Source: Methyloprofundus sedimenti
GTDB lineage: Bacteria > Pseudomonadota > Gammaproteobacteria > Methylococcales > Methylomonadaceae
DNA length: 64,000 bases
Reading direction: 5' to 3'
Assembly: GCF_002072955.1 (NCBI RefSeq)
Contig: NZ_LPUF01000001.1
Coordinates: 405,001 to 469,000, forward strand
Position numbers and translations under genes: made by a program. The notes beneath the pieces were generated by a model that was not told the DNA's origin, did not search any database, and worked only from the letters and a program-made list of their open reading frames with translations. Shown one piece after another: positions 18,502-30,523 of the stretch (positions within the stretch are counted from its first letter, which is position 1; the number at the start of each line of letters is the position of its first letter).

Positions 18502-18530
18502 TTTATATCATGACTACCTTTTGGATGCAA
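18502..18530 (-). promoter_or_regulatory. Promoter of mini-lipoprotein 2
   Basis: Read on the minus strand: TTGCAT (18530-18525), 17-base spacer, TATAAA (18507-18502). Identical boxes and spacing to 17502-17530, with shared AAAA and GTCATG in the spacer. Confidence 0.75.
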
Positions 18531-18948
18531 TAGTAAGTTAACTATGTCATGAAAGCCAGCGAGTTATATATGATTTGCTCTGCCATACAGGGTAAGTGAA
18601 TTTAAGTAATTACCTTAAAATGCTTGACGCAGAAGGGAAGCGAAGCTTAAGTAAATGCGTGATAGGATTGAGAAGATATCATCCCATTTTTTATGTAATG
18701 CACACATCGCATAAAAAATAGGGTGAAGTCTTTGTGTTTGGCTTTGCGCTGGTATTTGCTTTTATTTTGGAAAAATAATGCGTATGTTTTGCGACCAGTT
18801 TATTGGTCTCAGGTACGTTGTTTTTCAGCTGCTTTTTGCGTTTCTTTATAGAATAATTTCTTATTGATGGTCGATAATGTTATTTCTTTTGTGCAAAACT
18901 CCTACGAACAAATTAAAATACTATTTTATTAAATTTTAAAATAAGTCT
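18531..18948. other. Intergenic region upstream of mnmG
   Basis: Just over 400 bases without a gene. It contains a perfect AT-rich palindrome, ATTTTTTATG (18686-18695) and CATAAAAAAT (18710-18719), extended by CCC/GGG flanks with mismatches. Because mnmG often borders oriC I looked for DnaA boxes: there is one degenerate match (TGTGCAAAA near 18890) and no cluster, so I do not call an origin. Confidence 0.4.
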
Positions 18949-20817
18949 GTGCAATTTACAAAAGAATTCGATGTTATCGTTATTGGGGGCGGCCATGCAG
19001 GCACTGAAGCCGCATTGGCAGCAGCGCGCACAGGTGCGCAAACGTTATTATTAACGCAAAGTATTGAAACTTTAGGGCAAATGAGTTGCAATCCTGCTAT
19101 AGGTGGTATTGGTAAAGGGCACCTGGTCAAGGAAGTCGATGCGTTAGGTGGTGTGATGGCGCGTGCAATTGACCATGCGGGTATTCACTTTCGTATGTTA
19201 AATGCCAGTAAAGGACCTGCAGTTAGAGCAACTCGAGGTCAGGCTGATCGTGCACTCTACAAGCAATTTATTAGAAATGTTCTGGAAAATCAACCAAATC
19301 TAATGTTGTTTCAGCAGGTGGTATCGGATTTACTGGTTGAAGCTGGGGCAGTTGTTGGGGTGGAAACTCAGATGGGTTTGCAGTTCAAGGCAAGGTCTGT
19401 GGTTTTGACGGCGGGTACATTTTTGGGAGGTAGAATTCATATAGGCCTGCAGAATTATACTGGCGGGCGTGCTGGAGATGCGGCATCTATTGCTTTAGCT
19501 GCGCGCTTGCGTGAATTACCGTTTAGGGTAGGTCGATTAAAAACAGGAACACCTCCTCGTATTGATGGTCGTACGATAGATTTTTCGCGCTTAGAACAGC
19601 AACATGGTGATACGCCAGTGCCGGTTTTTTCAGTTATGGGGAATGCCAATCAGCATCCACGGCAGGTCCCTTGTTATATAACCCGAACTAACGAGCAAAC
19701 ACATGACATTATTCGTGGGGGGCTAGATCGTTCGCCTATGTATACTGGGGAGATTGAAGGTGTAGGGCCGCGTTATTGCCCTTCTATAGAGGACAAAGTG
19801 GTACGTTTTGCCGAACGAACTTCACATCAGATTTTTATAGAGCCGGAAGGCCTGAATACCAATGAATATTATCCGAATGGCATTTCAACCAGTTTACCTT
19901 TTGATGTGCAGTATCAGTTTGTGCGAACTATGTTGGGTTTTGAGCAGGCAGAAATTGTCAGGCCAGGATATGCAATCGAATATGATTTTTTTGATCCAAG
20001 AGATTTAAAAACCTCTTTAGAGACAAAATATATGCCTGGTCTATTTTTTGCCGGTCAAATAAATGGAACAACAGGATATGAGGAGGCGGCAGCGCAAGGT
20101 TTAATTGCCGGGCTAAATGCCGCCCGTAATGCACAAGGTAAAGAGAGTTGGTGTCCTGCGCGTGATGAGGCTTATATTGGAGTTATGATTGACGATTTAA
20201 TTGCTAACGGGACCATAGAGCCTTACCGAATGTTTACAAGTCGTGCTGAATATCGTTTATTACTGCGTGAGGACAATGCAGATTTGCGTCTTACTGAAAA
20301 AGGGCGAGAATTACAGCTAGTCAATGATCAACAATGGGCGTTTTTTATTGAAAAACAGGAAAACATTATCCACACACAAAAAAAATTGCAAGCAAAGTGG
20401 ATAAGGAAAGGAAGTCCTGAGGCAGAACGAGTCGCTGAAATATGGGGAAGTACATTGACTAAGGAAGTGAATCTGATGGACTTGTTGCGTCGTCCTGAAG
20501 TTAATATTGAGCAGTTGATGAGCTTTTATGAAGGACGGGGCGTCTCTGAGCAAGTTGCGCAGCAAGTTGAGATACAGGCTAAATATGCGGGGTATATTGA
20601 ACGCCAACAGCAGGATATTGACAAGGCGAAGCGCTATGATCATTTAATTATCTCAGCGGATCTGGACTTTAATCTGGTTAAAGGGCTGTCCAATGAGGTG
20701 CGCGAAAAATTTATAACCCAGCGTCCTGAAACATTGGGTCTGGCCTCTAGAATTCCAGGTGTAACACCGGCCGCTATCTCATTGTTACTTATTTATATGA
20801 AAAAGAACAATGGGTAG
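18949..20817 (+). CDS. mnmG: tRNA uridine-5-carboxymethylaminomethyl modification enzyme MnmG (GidA)
   Basis: FAD enzyme that, with MnmE, installs the 5-carboxymethylaminomethyl group on U34 of several tRNAs. Its 622 residues are close to the usual length. The FAD dinucleotide fold is at the start ([22 protein letters not shown]), followed by the family sequence [19 protein letters not shown] and, further on, [13 protein letters not shown] and [18 protein letters not shown]. The start codon is GTG; no ATG fits the conserved N-terminus. It overlaps rsmG by 8 bases and heads the mnmG-rsmG-parA-parB block. Confidence 0.98.
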   Translation: MQFTKEFDVIVIGGGHAGTEAALAAARTGAQTLLLTQSIETLGQMSCNPAIGGIGKGHLVKEVDALGGVMARAIDHAGIHFRMLNASKGPAVRATRGQADRALYKQFIRNVLENQPNLMLFQQVVSDLLVEAGAVVGVETQMGLQFKARSVVLTAGTFLGGRIHIGLQNYTGGRAGDAASIALAARLRELPFRVGRLKTGTPPRIDGRTIDFSRLEQQHGDTPVPVFSVMGNANQHPRQVPCYITRTNEQTHDIIRGGLDRSPMYTGEIEGVGPRYCPSIEDKVVRFAERTSHQIFIEPEGLNTNEYYPNGISTSLPFDVQYQFVRTMLGFEQAEIVRPGYAIEYDFFDPRDLKTSLETKYMPGLFFAGQINGTTGYEEAAAQGLIAGLNAARNAQGKESWCPARDEAYIGVMIDDLIANGTIEPYRMFTSRAEYRLLLREDNADLRLTEKGRELQLVNDQQWAFFIEKQENIIHTQKKLQAKWIRKGSPEAERVAEIWGSTLTKEVNLMDLLRRPEVNIEQLMSFYEGRGVSEQVAQQVEIQAKYAGYIERQQQDIDKAKRYDHLIISADLDFNLVKGLSNEVREKFITQRPETLGLASRIPGVTPAAISLLLIYMKKNNG

Positions 20818-21427
20818 TGGTCGTGATCTTTTACAGTCAGGAATAGAGCAATTAGGTCTACATGCAACAGCGGCGCAAATTGACACCTTGCTGGCTTTTG
20901 TAACACTGATCGAGAAATGGAATAAGGCATTTAACCTTACTGCCATTTGTGATCGTGATGAAATACTGCGCTTACATATATTGGATAGTCTGGCCGTATT
21001 GCCTTTTATTACAGGTAACAAAATTATTGATGTAGGTACAGGAGCAGGCTTGCCGGGTATTCCTTTGGCAATTTTTATGCCTGAAGTGCAATTTACATTA
21101 TTAGATAGTAATTCAAAGAAAACGCGGTTCGTGCAGCAGGCGGTATTAGAATTAAAATTAAAAAATGTAGAAATAGTACATGGTCGGGTGGAAAATCTGG
21201 CTCGTAAAGGTGAATATGATGCTGTTGTAAGTCGGGCATTTGCAAGTCTGATTGATATTATGGATCTGACAGAGTATTTGTTGCAGTCTGAGGGGGTTTT
21301 AATTGCGATGAAAGGGCAAATTCCTGAGCAGGAGTTAAAAAATATTTCCAGATCTTATTTGGTTAAATCAATTGTTGTTCCAGGTGTTGAGGCTGAGCGG
21401 TGTGTGCTGCGGATAAATAAACTATGA
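20810..21427 (+). CDS. rsmG: 16S rRNA (guanine527-N7)-methyltransferase RsmG
   Basis: SAM-dependent methyltransferase of 205 residues that modifies G527 of 16S rRNA. SAM-binding motif I is visible as [17 protein letters not shown] (about residues 67-83), then [11 protein letters not shown] and the family VVSRAFASL. The N-terminal [12 protein letters not shown] segment is also typical. The start overlaps the mnmG stop and its stop overlaps the parA start (ATGA), so three genes are tightly coupled. Confidence 0.97.
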   Translation: MGSGRDLLQSGIEQLGLHATAAQIDTLLAFVTLIEKWNKAFNLTAICDRDEILRLHILDSLAVLPFITGNKIIDVGTGAGLPGIPLAIFMPEVQFTLLDSNSKKTRFVQQAVLELKLKNVEIVHGRVENLARKGEYDAVVSRAFASLIDIMDLTEYLLQSEGVLIAMKGQIPEQELKNISRSYLVKSIVVPGVEAERCVLRINKL

Positions 21428-22191
21428 CAAAAATAATAGCAGTAACCAATCAAAAAGGGGGTGTAGGTAAAACTACAACCAGTGTAAATCTGGCAGCATC
21501 ATTAGCAGCAGCAAAGCGTAAAGTGCTATTGATTGATCTGGACCCGCAAGGAAATGCTGCAATGGGTTGTGGTATTGATAAATCAAATGTGGCATATTCC
21601 AGTTGTGATTTATTGCTTGAAGATATGCCTGTTTCTGAAATGATAATTCCTGTGCCAGAATTTGAATTTGATGTAATAGCCGGAAACTCGGATTTGACTG
21701 TAGCTGAAGTGCAGTTGATGAAAATGACACAACGCGAGCGGCGTCTTGCAAATGCGCTACAGCAAATTCAGGATGTGTATGATTATATTCTAATTGATTG
21801 TCCGCCTTCTTTAAATATGTTGACTCTGAATGCGATGGTTGCGGCCAATAGTGTCCTGGTACCTATGCAGTGTGAATATTATGCCTTGGAAGGTTTGTCT
21901 GCCTTAATGGATACTTTGCGAAATATACAGGAAAAGGCAAATCCAACTCTATACCTGGAGGGGATATTACGTACTATGTATGATAATCGCAGTCGGCTGA
22001 CTAAAGATGTGTCAGAGCAATTGGTTGAATATTTTGCAGATAAAGTATTTCGCACCTGTGTGCCACGAAATATAAGACTAGCTGAAGCGCCAAGTCATGG
22101 CATGCCGGTTTTGCAATATGATAAAAGTTCTCGTGGAGCGGTTGCATATATTGCTTTAGCAGGCGAATTAATCAGGAAGGAAAACAAATAA
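21424..22191 (+). CDS. parA: Chromosome-partitioning ATPase ParA (Soj)
   Basis: A 255-residue deviant-Walker ATPase. The signature KGGVGKTTT (about residues 11-19) has the second lysine typical of ParA/MinD proteins; the switch segments DLDPQGNA and DYILIDCPPSLN follow. It forms a nucleoid-bound gradient that moves ParB-parS complexes. Directly precedes parB with a 4-base gap. The small size without an N-terminal helix-turn-helix marks it as a chromosomal (Soj-type) ParA. Confidence 0.97.
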   Translation: MTKIIAVTNQKGGVGKTTTSVNLAASLAAAKRKVLLIDLDPQGNAAMGCGIDKSNVAYSSCDLLLEDMPVSEMIIPVPEFEFDVIAGNSDLTVAEVQLMKMTQRERRLANALQQIQDVYDYILIDCPPSLNMLTLNAMVAANSVLVPMQCEYYALEGLSALMDTLRNIQEKANPTLYLEGILRTMYDNRSRLTKDVSEQLVEYFADKVFRTCVPRNIRLAEAPSHGMPVLQYDKSSRGAVAYIALAGELIRKENK

Positions 22192-22195
22192 GCTT

Positions 22196-23089
22196 ATGGC
22201 AGAAATAAAAAGAGGCTTAGGGAAAGGGTTAGGCGCATTAATGGGTGATATGGGCGCAAAGGAGTCGGTTAAAAATAATACTCAAACCTTGCCGGTAGAA
22301 TATTTACAGCGCGGAAAATACCAGCCAAGAAAAGATATAGACCCGGAGCGCTTGCAAGAGCTTGCTGAATCGATAAAAGTTCAGGGAATAGTGCAACCCA
22401 TTATAGTGAGGGAGGTTGGTTACAACCGTTACGAAATTATTGCCGGAGAGCGTCGTTGGCGAGCCGGGCAGTTAGCTGGTTTAGCTGATGTGCCAGTGCT
22501 GATAAAGGAAATTGATGACCGAGCTGCGCTTGCCATTTCTTTAATAGAAAATATTCAACGTGAGGATTTAAATCCTCTGGAAGAATCAGAAGCTTTTCAT
22601 CGATTAATAGATGAGTTTGATTTAACGCATCAGCAAATTGCGGAGGCAGTGGGCAAGTCAAGGGCGGCAGTAACAAATTTGTTAAGGCTGAATGACCTGG
22701 AAGGCGAGGTTAAGTCACTGTTGGCAAAAGGAAAGCTTGGAATGGGGCATGCGCGTGCATTATTGAGTCTGGAGTCAGTAAAGCAAATTGCTCTGGCAAA
22801 TAAGGTTTACGAAGAGGGCTTGTCTGTACGTGTTACTGAAAAATTAGCTCAGGATGCGCAGCAAGAAAAACCCGAAAACAAAATGCATGTTTCAGTGCAA
22901 GCCCATGAAAGAGTCATGGATAGGGATACGCAACGCTTGCAAGAAGCGATGACAAGTTTTATAGGCGCTAAAACGACTATTAAGCATAAGCAAAATGGTC
23001 AGGGCTCTGTAGTCATAAGCTATAACAGTCTTGATGAATTAGAGGGTATTGTGTCGCGTTTTGATATACAGAAAGAAAATCTGGTATAA
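22196..23089 (+). CDS. parB: Chromosome-partitioning protein ParB (Spo0J)
   Basis: A 297-residue CTP-dependent parS-binding protein. The N-terminal ParA-contact KRGLGKGLGALMGD, box I/II of the ParB/Srx domain (GERRWRAGQLAGL, ENIQREDLNPLEE), the helix-turn-helix (LTHQQIAEAVGKSRAAVTNLLRL) and a C-terminal dimerisation region are all present. Cotranscribed with parA. Only a weak parS-like match is visible in the window (see findings). Confidence 0.97.
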   Translation: MAEIKRGLGKGLGALMGDMGAKESVKNNTQTLPVEYLQRGKYQPRKDIDPERLQELAESIKVQGIVQPIIVREVGYNRYEIIAGERRWRAGQLAGLADVPVLIKEIDDRAALAISLIENIQREDLNPLEESEAFHRLIDEFDLTHQQIAEAVGKSRAAVTNLLRLNDLEGEVKSLLAKGKLGMGHARALLSLESVKQIALANKVYEEGLSVRVTEKLAQDAQQEKPENKMHVSVQAHERVMDRDTQRLQEAMTSFIGAKTTIKHKQNGQGSVVISYNSLDELEGIVSRFDIQKENLV

Positions 23090-23138
23090 AAAAAGGGCAG
23101 TAACTATTGAGTATTATTTCATTACAGAAAATCGACCC

Positions 23139-23167
23139 TTGCTTAAATCTGTTTCGATAGATATAAT
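23139..23167 (+). promoter_or_regulatory. Candidate atp operon promoter
   Basis: TTGCTT (23139-23144), 17-base spacer, perfect TATAAT (23162-23167), 27 bases before the atpI start codon and after the parB stop. Confidence 0.6.
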
Positions 23168-23194
23168 TCACCCAATTATTCGAGCAGGTTTAGT

Positions 23195-23563
23195 GTGAGA
23201 AAGATATTTAAGCTCTCCATTGTAAACAAGATTCTTGTCATACAAGCTCTAATCATTTTGTTTGTTGTAGCATTTTTTTTCTTATTAGGCAGTGAATTAA
23301 GTGTTAAATCAGCGTTTTATGGCGGTCTGGCCGCGCTGATTCCTAATTTGTATTTTGCTCGAAAAATCAATAAACACAAAGGTCAAGAAGCAAAAAAAAT
23401 AGTTCGATCATTTTATGCGGGAGAATCAGGCAAACTGTTCATCACCGTTATTATTTTTGCGCTTATTTTTCAAGATCCTAAAATAGATGTTTTGGCTGTG
23501 CTGACGGCCTATATTTCAGCATTAACAGTTTTTTGGTTTGCGTTATTAATACGCAAATATTAA
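23195..23563 (+). CDS. atpI: ATP synthase accessory protein AtpI
   Basis: A 122-residue membrane protein with four hydrophobic segments, the size and place of AtpI (ATP synthase subunit I), which assists c-ring assembly. It begins at a GTG with AGG seven bases upstream. Sequence conservation in this family is low, so the call rests mainly on position as the first gene before atpB and on the membrane pattern (GGLAALIPNLYFARK is family-like). Confidence 0.9.
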   Translation: MRKIFKLSIVNKILVIQALIILFVVAFFFLLGSELSVKSAFYGGLAALIPNLYFARKINKHKGQEAKKIVRSFYAGESGKLFITVIIFALIFQDPKIDVLAVLTAYISALTVFWFALLIRKY

Positions 23564-23570
23564 TTTTTGA

Positions 23571-24686
<1,116 letters not shown>

Positions 24687-24729
24687 AACACTCTCGTAAG
24701 TTATTTTAACAGCAACATGAGGAAGGCTA

Positions 24730-25209
24730 GTGAGTATTAATGCTACACTAATCGGTCAAATGATCACATTTACACTTCTGGTATGGTTTACCATGAAGTA
24801 TATTTGGCCGCCACTAATTGACGCTATCGAAGAACGTAAAGCAAAAATTGCCGAAGGATTGGCCGCGGCTGAAAAAGGCCAGGAAGATATGGAGCGAGCA
24901 GCAAAAAAAGCTGCAAACGTTTTAAGAGAAGCGAAACAACAATCAGCTGATATTATCAATCTTGCACAAAAACGTGCGAATGAAATCGTTGAAGAATCAA
25001 AAGGCACCGCCAAGCAAGAAGGCGAGCGTATGATCGAAGCGGCTAAAGCACAAATTGAACAAGAAATGCAGCAAGCGCAAGAAGCAATGCGTAAAGAAGT
25101 CTCTACTTTAGCACTAAAAGCAGCGGGACAAATTCTAAAGCAAGAGATTGATAAAGCTAAGCACAAAGAACTCATCAGCAAAGTTTCTGAGCAATTAGGT
25201 CAAGCATAA
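24730..25209 (+). CDS. atpF: ATP synthase F0 subunit b
   Basis: A 159-residue peripheral-stalk subunit: one N-terminal membrane helix, then a long charged coiled coil (from about residue 35 to 145) rich in Ala, Glu and Lys. The start is GTG with GGAAGG 3-8 bases upstream. The last base of the stop overlaps the atpH start. Confidence 0.97.
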   Translation: MSINATLIGQMITFTLLVWFTMKYIWPPLIDAIEERKAKIAEGLAAAEKGQEDMERAAKKAANVLREAKQQSADIINLAQKRANEIVEESKGTAKQEGERMIEAAKAQIEQEMQQAQEAMRKEVSTLALKAAGQILKQEIDKAKHKELISKVSEQLGQA

Positions 25210-25739
25210 TGAGTGAATTAGCAACTTTGGCAAGACCGTATGCAGAGGCAGTATTTAAAAGAGCAAAAGAAGTTGGCAATTCTCAGGAATGGTCTGATAC
25301 CTTAGCCTTTTTATCTGCCATAATGCAGGATGAGAGCTTAGCTGCAATTGTGAGTAACCCTAGAGTTGGCGAAGATAAATTAACGGCACTATTGCTGGAT
25401 ATTTGTCAGGATCAAATCGCTGGTGAAGCGAATAATTTTCTTAAGCTATTAATAGAAAATAGCAGATTAATATTATTGCCACAAATTGCGGAGTTATTCG
25501 AGAATTATAAAGCTGAAGATGAAGGTTATGTCGATGTTGATGTTATAACTGCTTATGCTTTAACCAAAGCGGAAGAACAAAGTTTTGCAACATCACTAAA
25601 AAAGAAGCTCAATAAACAAGTAAATATTCACGCAAGTGTTGATAAAACTTTAATGGGTGGCTTTCTAGTGAAAGCAGGCGACAGTGTGATTGACGGCTCT
25701 ATTAGTGGTCAACTTCAACAATTAGCTAAAAGGATCTAA
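25209..25739 (+). CDS. atpH: ATP synthase F1 subunit delta
   Basis: A 176-residue OSCP/delta subunit joining the peripheral stalk to the top of F1. N-terminal ARPYAEAVFKRAKE and C-terminal KTLMGGFLVKAGDSVIDGSISGQL, the conserved delta signature, are both present. It starts on the last base of the atpF stop. Confidence 0.97.
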   Translation: MSELATLARPYAEAVFKRAKEVGNSQEWSDTLAFLSAIMQDESLAAIVSNPRVGEDKLTALLLDICQDQIAGEANNFLKLLIENSRLILLPQIAELFENYKAEDEGYVDVDVITAYALTKAEEQSFATSLKKKLNKQVNIHASVDKTLMGGFLVKAGDSVIDGSISGQLQQLAKRI

Positions 25740-25760
25740 CAGCTTAGACTGAGAAAAAAT

Positions 25761-27302
25761 ATGCAATTAAATCCATCTGAAATAAGTGATCTGATTAAGA
25801 AACGGATCGAAAATTTCGACGTCAATGTCGAAGCGCACACAGAAGGTACCGTAGTCAGTGTGACTGACGGTATTATCAGAGTTCATGGCTTATCACAAGC
25901 AATGCAAGGTGAAATGCTGGAATTTCCTGGAAACTCTTATGGTATGGCCTTGAACCTTGAAAGAGATTCTGTCGGTGTGGTTATGTTAGGTGCTTACCAA
26001 CATATCACCGAAGGCGATACTGTCAAGTGCACAGGTAAGATTTTAGAAGTACCTGTTGGTGAAGCATTGCTAGGGCGTGTCGTTGATGCTTTAGGTAATC
26101 CAATTGATGGCAAGGGTGAAATTGATACTGATCAAATGGCACCTGTTGAAAAAATTGCTCCAGGCGTAATTGCCAGAAAGTCAGTTGATCAGCCTATTCA
26201 ATTAGGTTTGAAATCAATTGATGCAATGGTTCCTGTCGGACGTGGTCAGCGTGAGTTAATCATTGGAGACCGTCAAACAGGTAAAACAGCGATAGCGATT
26301 GATGCAATCATTAATCAAAAGGGTACAGGCATTAAATGTATCTATGTTGCTATCGGCCAGAAACGCTCATCAATTTCGAATGTAGTGCGTAAATTAGAAG
26401 AGCATGGAGCAATGGAGCATACCATTATTGTCGTTGCTTCTGCTTCTGAATCTGCAGCACAGCAATTCATTGCACCTTACACTGGGTGTTCAATGGGTGA
26501 ATATTTTAGAGATAAGGGCGAAGATGCGCTTATTATCTATGATGATTTAACCAAGCAGGCATGGGCTTATCGTCAAATGTCATTGCTGTTACGTCGTCCA
26601 CCAGGTCGCGAAGCATATCCTGGAGACGTTTTCTATATTCACTCCCGTTTACTGGAAAGAGCTTCTAGAATCAGCGCGGATGAAGTAGAAAAAATTACCG
26701 GTGGAAAAGTAAAAGGTAAAACAGGTTCTTTAACAGCGCTGCCAATTATCGAAACTCAAGGTGGTGACGTATCTGCTTTCGTACCAACTAACGTAATTTC
26801 CATTACTGACGGGCAGATTTTCCTTGAATCTGATTTATTCAATTCAGGTATTCGTCCAGCGGTTAATGCGGGTTTATCTGTATCACGAGTGGGTGGTGCA
26901 GCACAAACCAAGATCATCAAGAAATTAGGTGGTGGTACACGTCTTGATTTAGCTCAGTATCGTGAATTAGCTGCATTTGCACAATTTGCATCTGATCTGG
27001 ATGAAAGTACACGCAAGCAAATTGAACGTGGACAACGTGTTACAGAATTGATGAAACAAAATCAATATTCGCCTATGTCAGTTGCGGAAATGGGTGTTTC
27101 ATTACATGCAGCGAACGAAGGCTTTCTAGATGATTTAGAGGTAAATAAAGTACTTGCTTTTGAAGCAGCTTTACAATCATATATGAAGTCAGCGCATGCT
27201 GATTTGTTAAAAACGATCAATGATACTGGTGATTATAGTAATGAAATTAAGCAGGCTATTCAGTCTGCAATAGAAACTTTCATTAAAACGAATAGCTGGT
27301 AA
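25761..27302 (+). CDS. atpA: ATP synthase F1 subunit alpha
   Basis: A 513-residue non-catalytic nucleotide-binding subunit. The P-loop GDRQTGKTA lies at about residues 169-177; the arginine finger region ([17 protein letters not shown]) is intact. Canonical length and position. Confidence 0.99.
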   Translation: MQLNPSEISDLIKKRIENFDVNVEAHTEGTVVSVTDGIIRVHGLSQAMQGEMLEFPGNSYGMALNLERDSVGVVMLGAYQHITEGDTVKCTGKILEVPVGEALLGRVVDALGNPIDGKGEIDTDQMAPVEKIAPGVIARKSVDQPIQLGLKSIDAMVPVGRGQRELIIGDRQTGKTAIAIDAIINQKGTGIKCIYVAIGQKRSSISNVVRKLEEHGAMEHTIIVVASASESAAQQFIAPYTGCSMGEYFRDKGEDALIIYDDLTKQAWAYRQMSLLLRRPPGREAYPGDVFYIHSRLLERASRISADEVEKITGGKVKGKTGSLTALPIIETQGGDVSAFVPTNVISITDGQIFLESDLFNSGIRPAVNAGLSVSRVGGAAQTKIIKKLGGGTRLDLAQYRELAAFAQFASDLDESTRKQIERGQRVTELMKQNQYSPMSVAEMGVSLHAANEGFLDDLEVNKVLAFEAALQSYMKSAHADLLKTINDTGDYSNEIKQAIQSAIETFIKTNSW

Positions 27303-27314
27303 AAGGGGCTTCTA

Positions 27315-28181
27315 ATGGCTGTTGGTAAAGAAATACGCACCCAGATTGCGAGTATCAAAAATACTCAAAAAATCACTCGCGCTATGGAAATGGTCGCTGC
27401 GAGTAAAATGCGTAAAACAAAAGACAGAATGAATGCTACGCGTCCCTACTCAAAAAAGATTAGCCAGATCATCAAGCATCTGGCTCATGCCAACCCTGAG
27501 TATAAACATCCTTTTCTTGTTAAGCGTGAAGTAAAACGAGTGGGTATTATAGCTATTAGCTCTGATAGAGGTTTATGTGGGGGGCTGAATTCAAATTTAT
27601 TCAGAAAAACACTTAAACAACTGACAGTGTGGAATAATAATAATATTGAAGTTGATATTTGTACAATTGGTGGCAAAGGCGCAAGCTTTTTTGGTAGTTT
27701 AAAGATAAACAAGGTAGGACAGGTTTCTAAATTAGGTGATACACCGCACGTAGATGATATCGTTGGTATTATTAAAATAATGCTCGATGCTTATTATGCG
27801 GGAACCATTGATGAGCTTCATGTTATGTACAACCAATTTGTAAATACCATGACCCAGGCACCTACTGTAGAAAAATTGATTCCTGTTATAGCAACTGAGC
27901 TTGAAAACGAAGAATTGAAAGGGCATTGGGATTATTTGTATGAACCTGATGCTAAGGAAGTTCTAGAAAATTTATTAACTCGCTATATAGAATCAATTGT
28001 TTATCAAGGTGTAGTAGAAAATAATGCCTGTGAGCAAGCGGCTAGAATGGTTGCGATGAAAAGTGCTTCAGATAATGCTGGCAATCTTATTGATGAGTTG
28101 CAACTTGTTTATAATAAAGCAAGACAAGCGGCTATTACGCAGGAAATTTCAGAAATTGTTGCCGGTGCCGCAGCTGTTTAG
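27315..28181 (+). CDS. atpG: ATP synthase F1 subunit gamma
   Basis: A 288-residue central-shaft subunit. N-terminal coiled-coil helix with [20 protein letters not shown] and C-terminal helix with [18 protein letters not shown] are both family signatures; the middle [11 protein letters not shown] is also present. Complete. Confidence 0.99.
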   Translation: MAVGKEIRTQIASIKNTQKITRAMEMVAASKMRKTKDRMNATRPYSKKISQIIKHLAHANPEYKHPFLVKREVKRVGIIAISSDRGLCGGLNSNLFRKTLKQLTVWNNNNIEVDICTIGGKGASFFGSLKINKVGQVSKLGDTPHVDDIVGIIKIMLDAYYAGTIDELHVMYNQFVNTMTQAPTVEKLIPVIATELENEELKGHWDYLYEPDAKEVLENLLTRYIESIVYQGVVENNACEQAARMVAMKSASDNAGNLIDELQLVYNKARQAAITQEISEIVAGAAAV

Positions 28182-28209
28182 ATCTTGCAAAACAAAGTTA
28201 AGTAATTAA

Positions 28210-29598
<1,389 letters not shown>

Positions 29599-29621
29599 GT
29601 TATTAACTTATAGGTAATATT

Positions 29622-30044
29622 ATGACCATGACAATACATGTAGATATCGTAAGTGCAGAACAGGAGATTTTTTCCGGATTAGCGGAAATGGTTTTTGCTC
29701 CTGCTGAACTTGGCGAAGTAGGTATTACTCCGCGTCATGCGCCATTAATATCAAAATTAAACCCGGGTGAAGTTCGCGTAAAAGTGAGCGATAAAGAGTA
29801 CCAGGAATTTTATGTTTCAGGTGGAATATTAGAAGTACAGCCACACTTAGTGACGGTACTTGCTGATACTGCGATGAGAGCTAAAGATATTGATGAAGCA
29901 GCAGCTTTACAAGCGAAAGCTGAAGCGGAAGAAGCACTCAATGATAAGTCGGGTAAAATTGATTATGCAACAGCGCAAGCGCGTTTAGCGGAAGCAATGA
30001 TGCAATTAAGGGCACTGGATAGACTCAGAAAACGCGGTTCTTAA
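29622..30044 (+). CDS. atpC: ATP synthase F1 subunit epsilon
   Basis: A 140-residue subunit: N-terminal beta sandwich ([21 protein letters not shown]) and C-terminal helical hairpin (about residues 90-138). The last gene of the atp operon, followed by a strong terminator. Confidence 0.98.
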   Translation: MTMTIHVDIVSAEQEIFSGLAEMVFAPAELGEVGITPRHAPLISKLNPGEVRVKVSDKEYQEFYVSGGILEVQPHLVTVLADTAMRAKDIDEAAALQAKAEAEEALNDKSGKIDYATAQARLAEAMMQLRALDRLRKRGS

Positions 30045-30070
30045 TTTTTATATTGAGCGTGCGCATATAA

Positions 30071-30105
30071 AAGCCCGATAGCGGATTCGTTATCGGGCTT
30101 TTTTT
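30071..30105 (+). terminator. Intrinsic terminator of the atp operon
   Basis: AAGCCCGATA (30071-30080) pairs perfectly with TATCGGGCTT (30091-30100), followed by five further T. Confidence 0.92.
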
Positions 30106-30523
30106 GTTTTAGAACGCAAGTTTAAAGCTTATTTTTAGAATATTACTCTTATCACTGTCGGTTAATAATGCGATAATTTAGTTTGCAAATAAGATCAGCT
30201 AGTGGCATCAATCGGTGTTGAGTAATCATGGATATTGTTGCATTTATAAATACTGAAAAATTAAAAACAGTTTCAAGTTATCCTCAACAGTACTTTATAA
30301 TTAAAATTGGCTAGCCTTAGAAAAGATATTTATGATGCGTTAGCACGGTTAAAAAATCATAGTACTCGATTAAACGAAACCTATAAACAGGGCTTCCTGG
30401 AGTAGCGAGGGTTATTTTGTAACATTTCATATCTCGAATCTACAGACATTTCAGTATCACAGCCCACGCAGATTATCGTGGGAACTTTAAATTAATAAAA
30501 GCAGAGAGGCGAAGCGTAAGCAC
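30106..30523. other. Intergenic region atpC-glmU with possible gene remnant
   Basis: About 420 bases. Two short frames stand out: 30228-30314 (28 codons from an ATG) and 30307-30405 (32 codons from a TTG; it reads RKDIYDALARLKNHSTRLNE, which looks protein-like), in different phases, as if one small gene had been frameshifted. I do not recognise it. A CCCACG/CGTGGG hairpin at 30463-30482 sits 41 bases before the glmU start and has no T-run. Confidence 0.35.

Noticed and set aside
18450-18948. Replication origin next to mnmG
   Set aside because: Only one degenerate DnaA-box-like sequence and one AT-rich palindrome; no cluster of TTATCCACA-type boxes. The perfect TTATCCACA at 20366-20374 is inside mnmG and alone.
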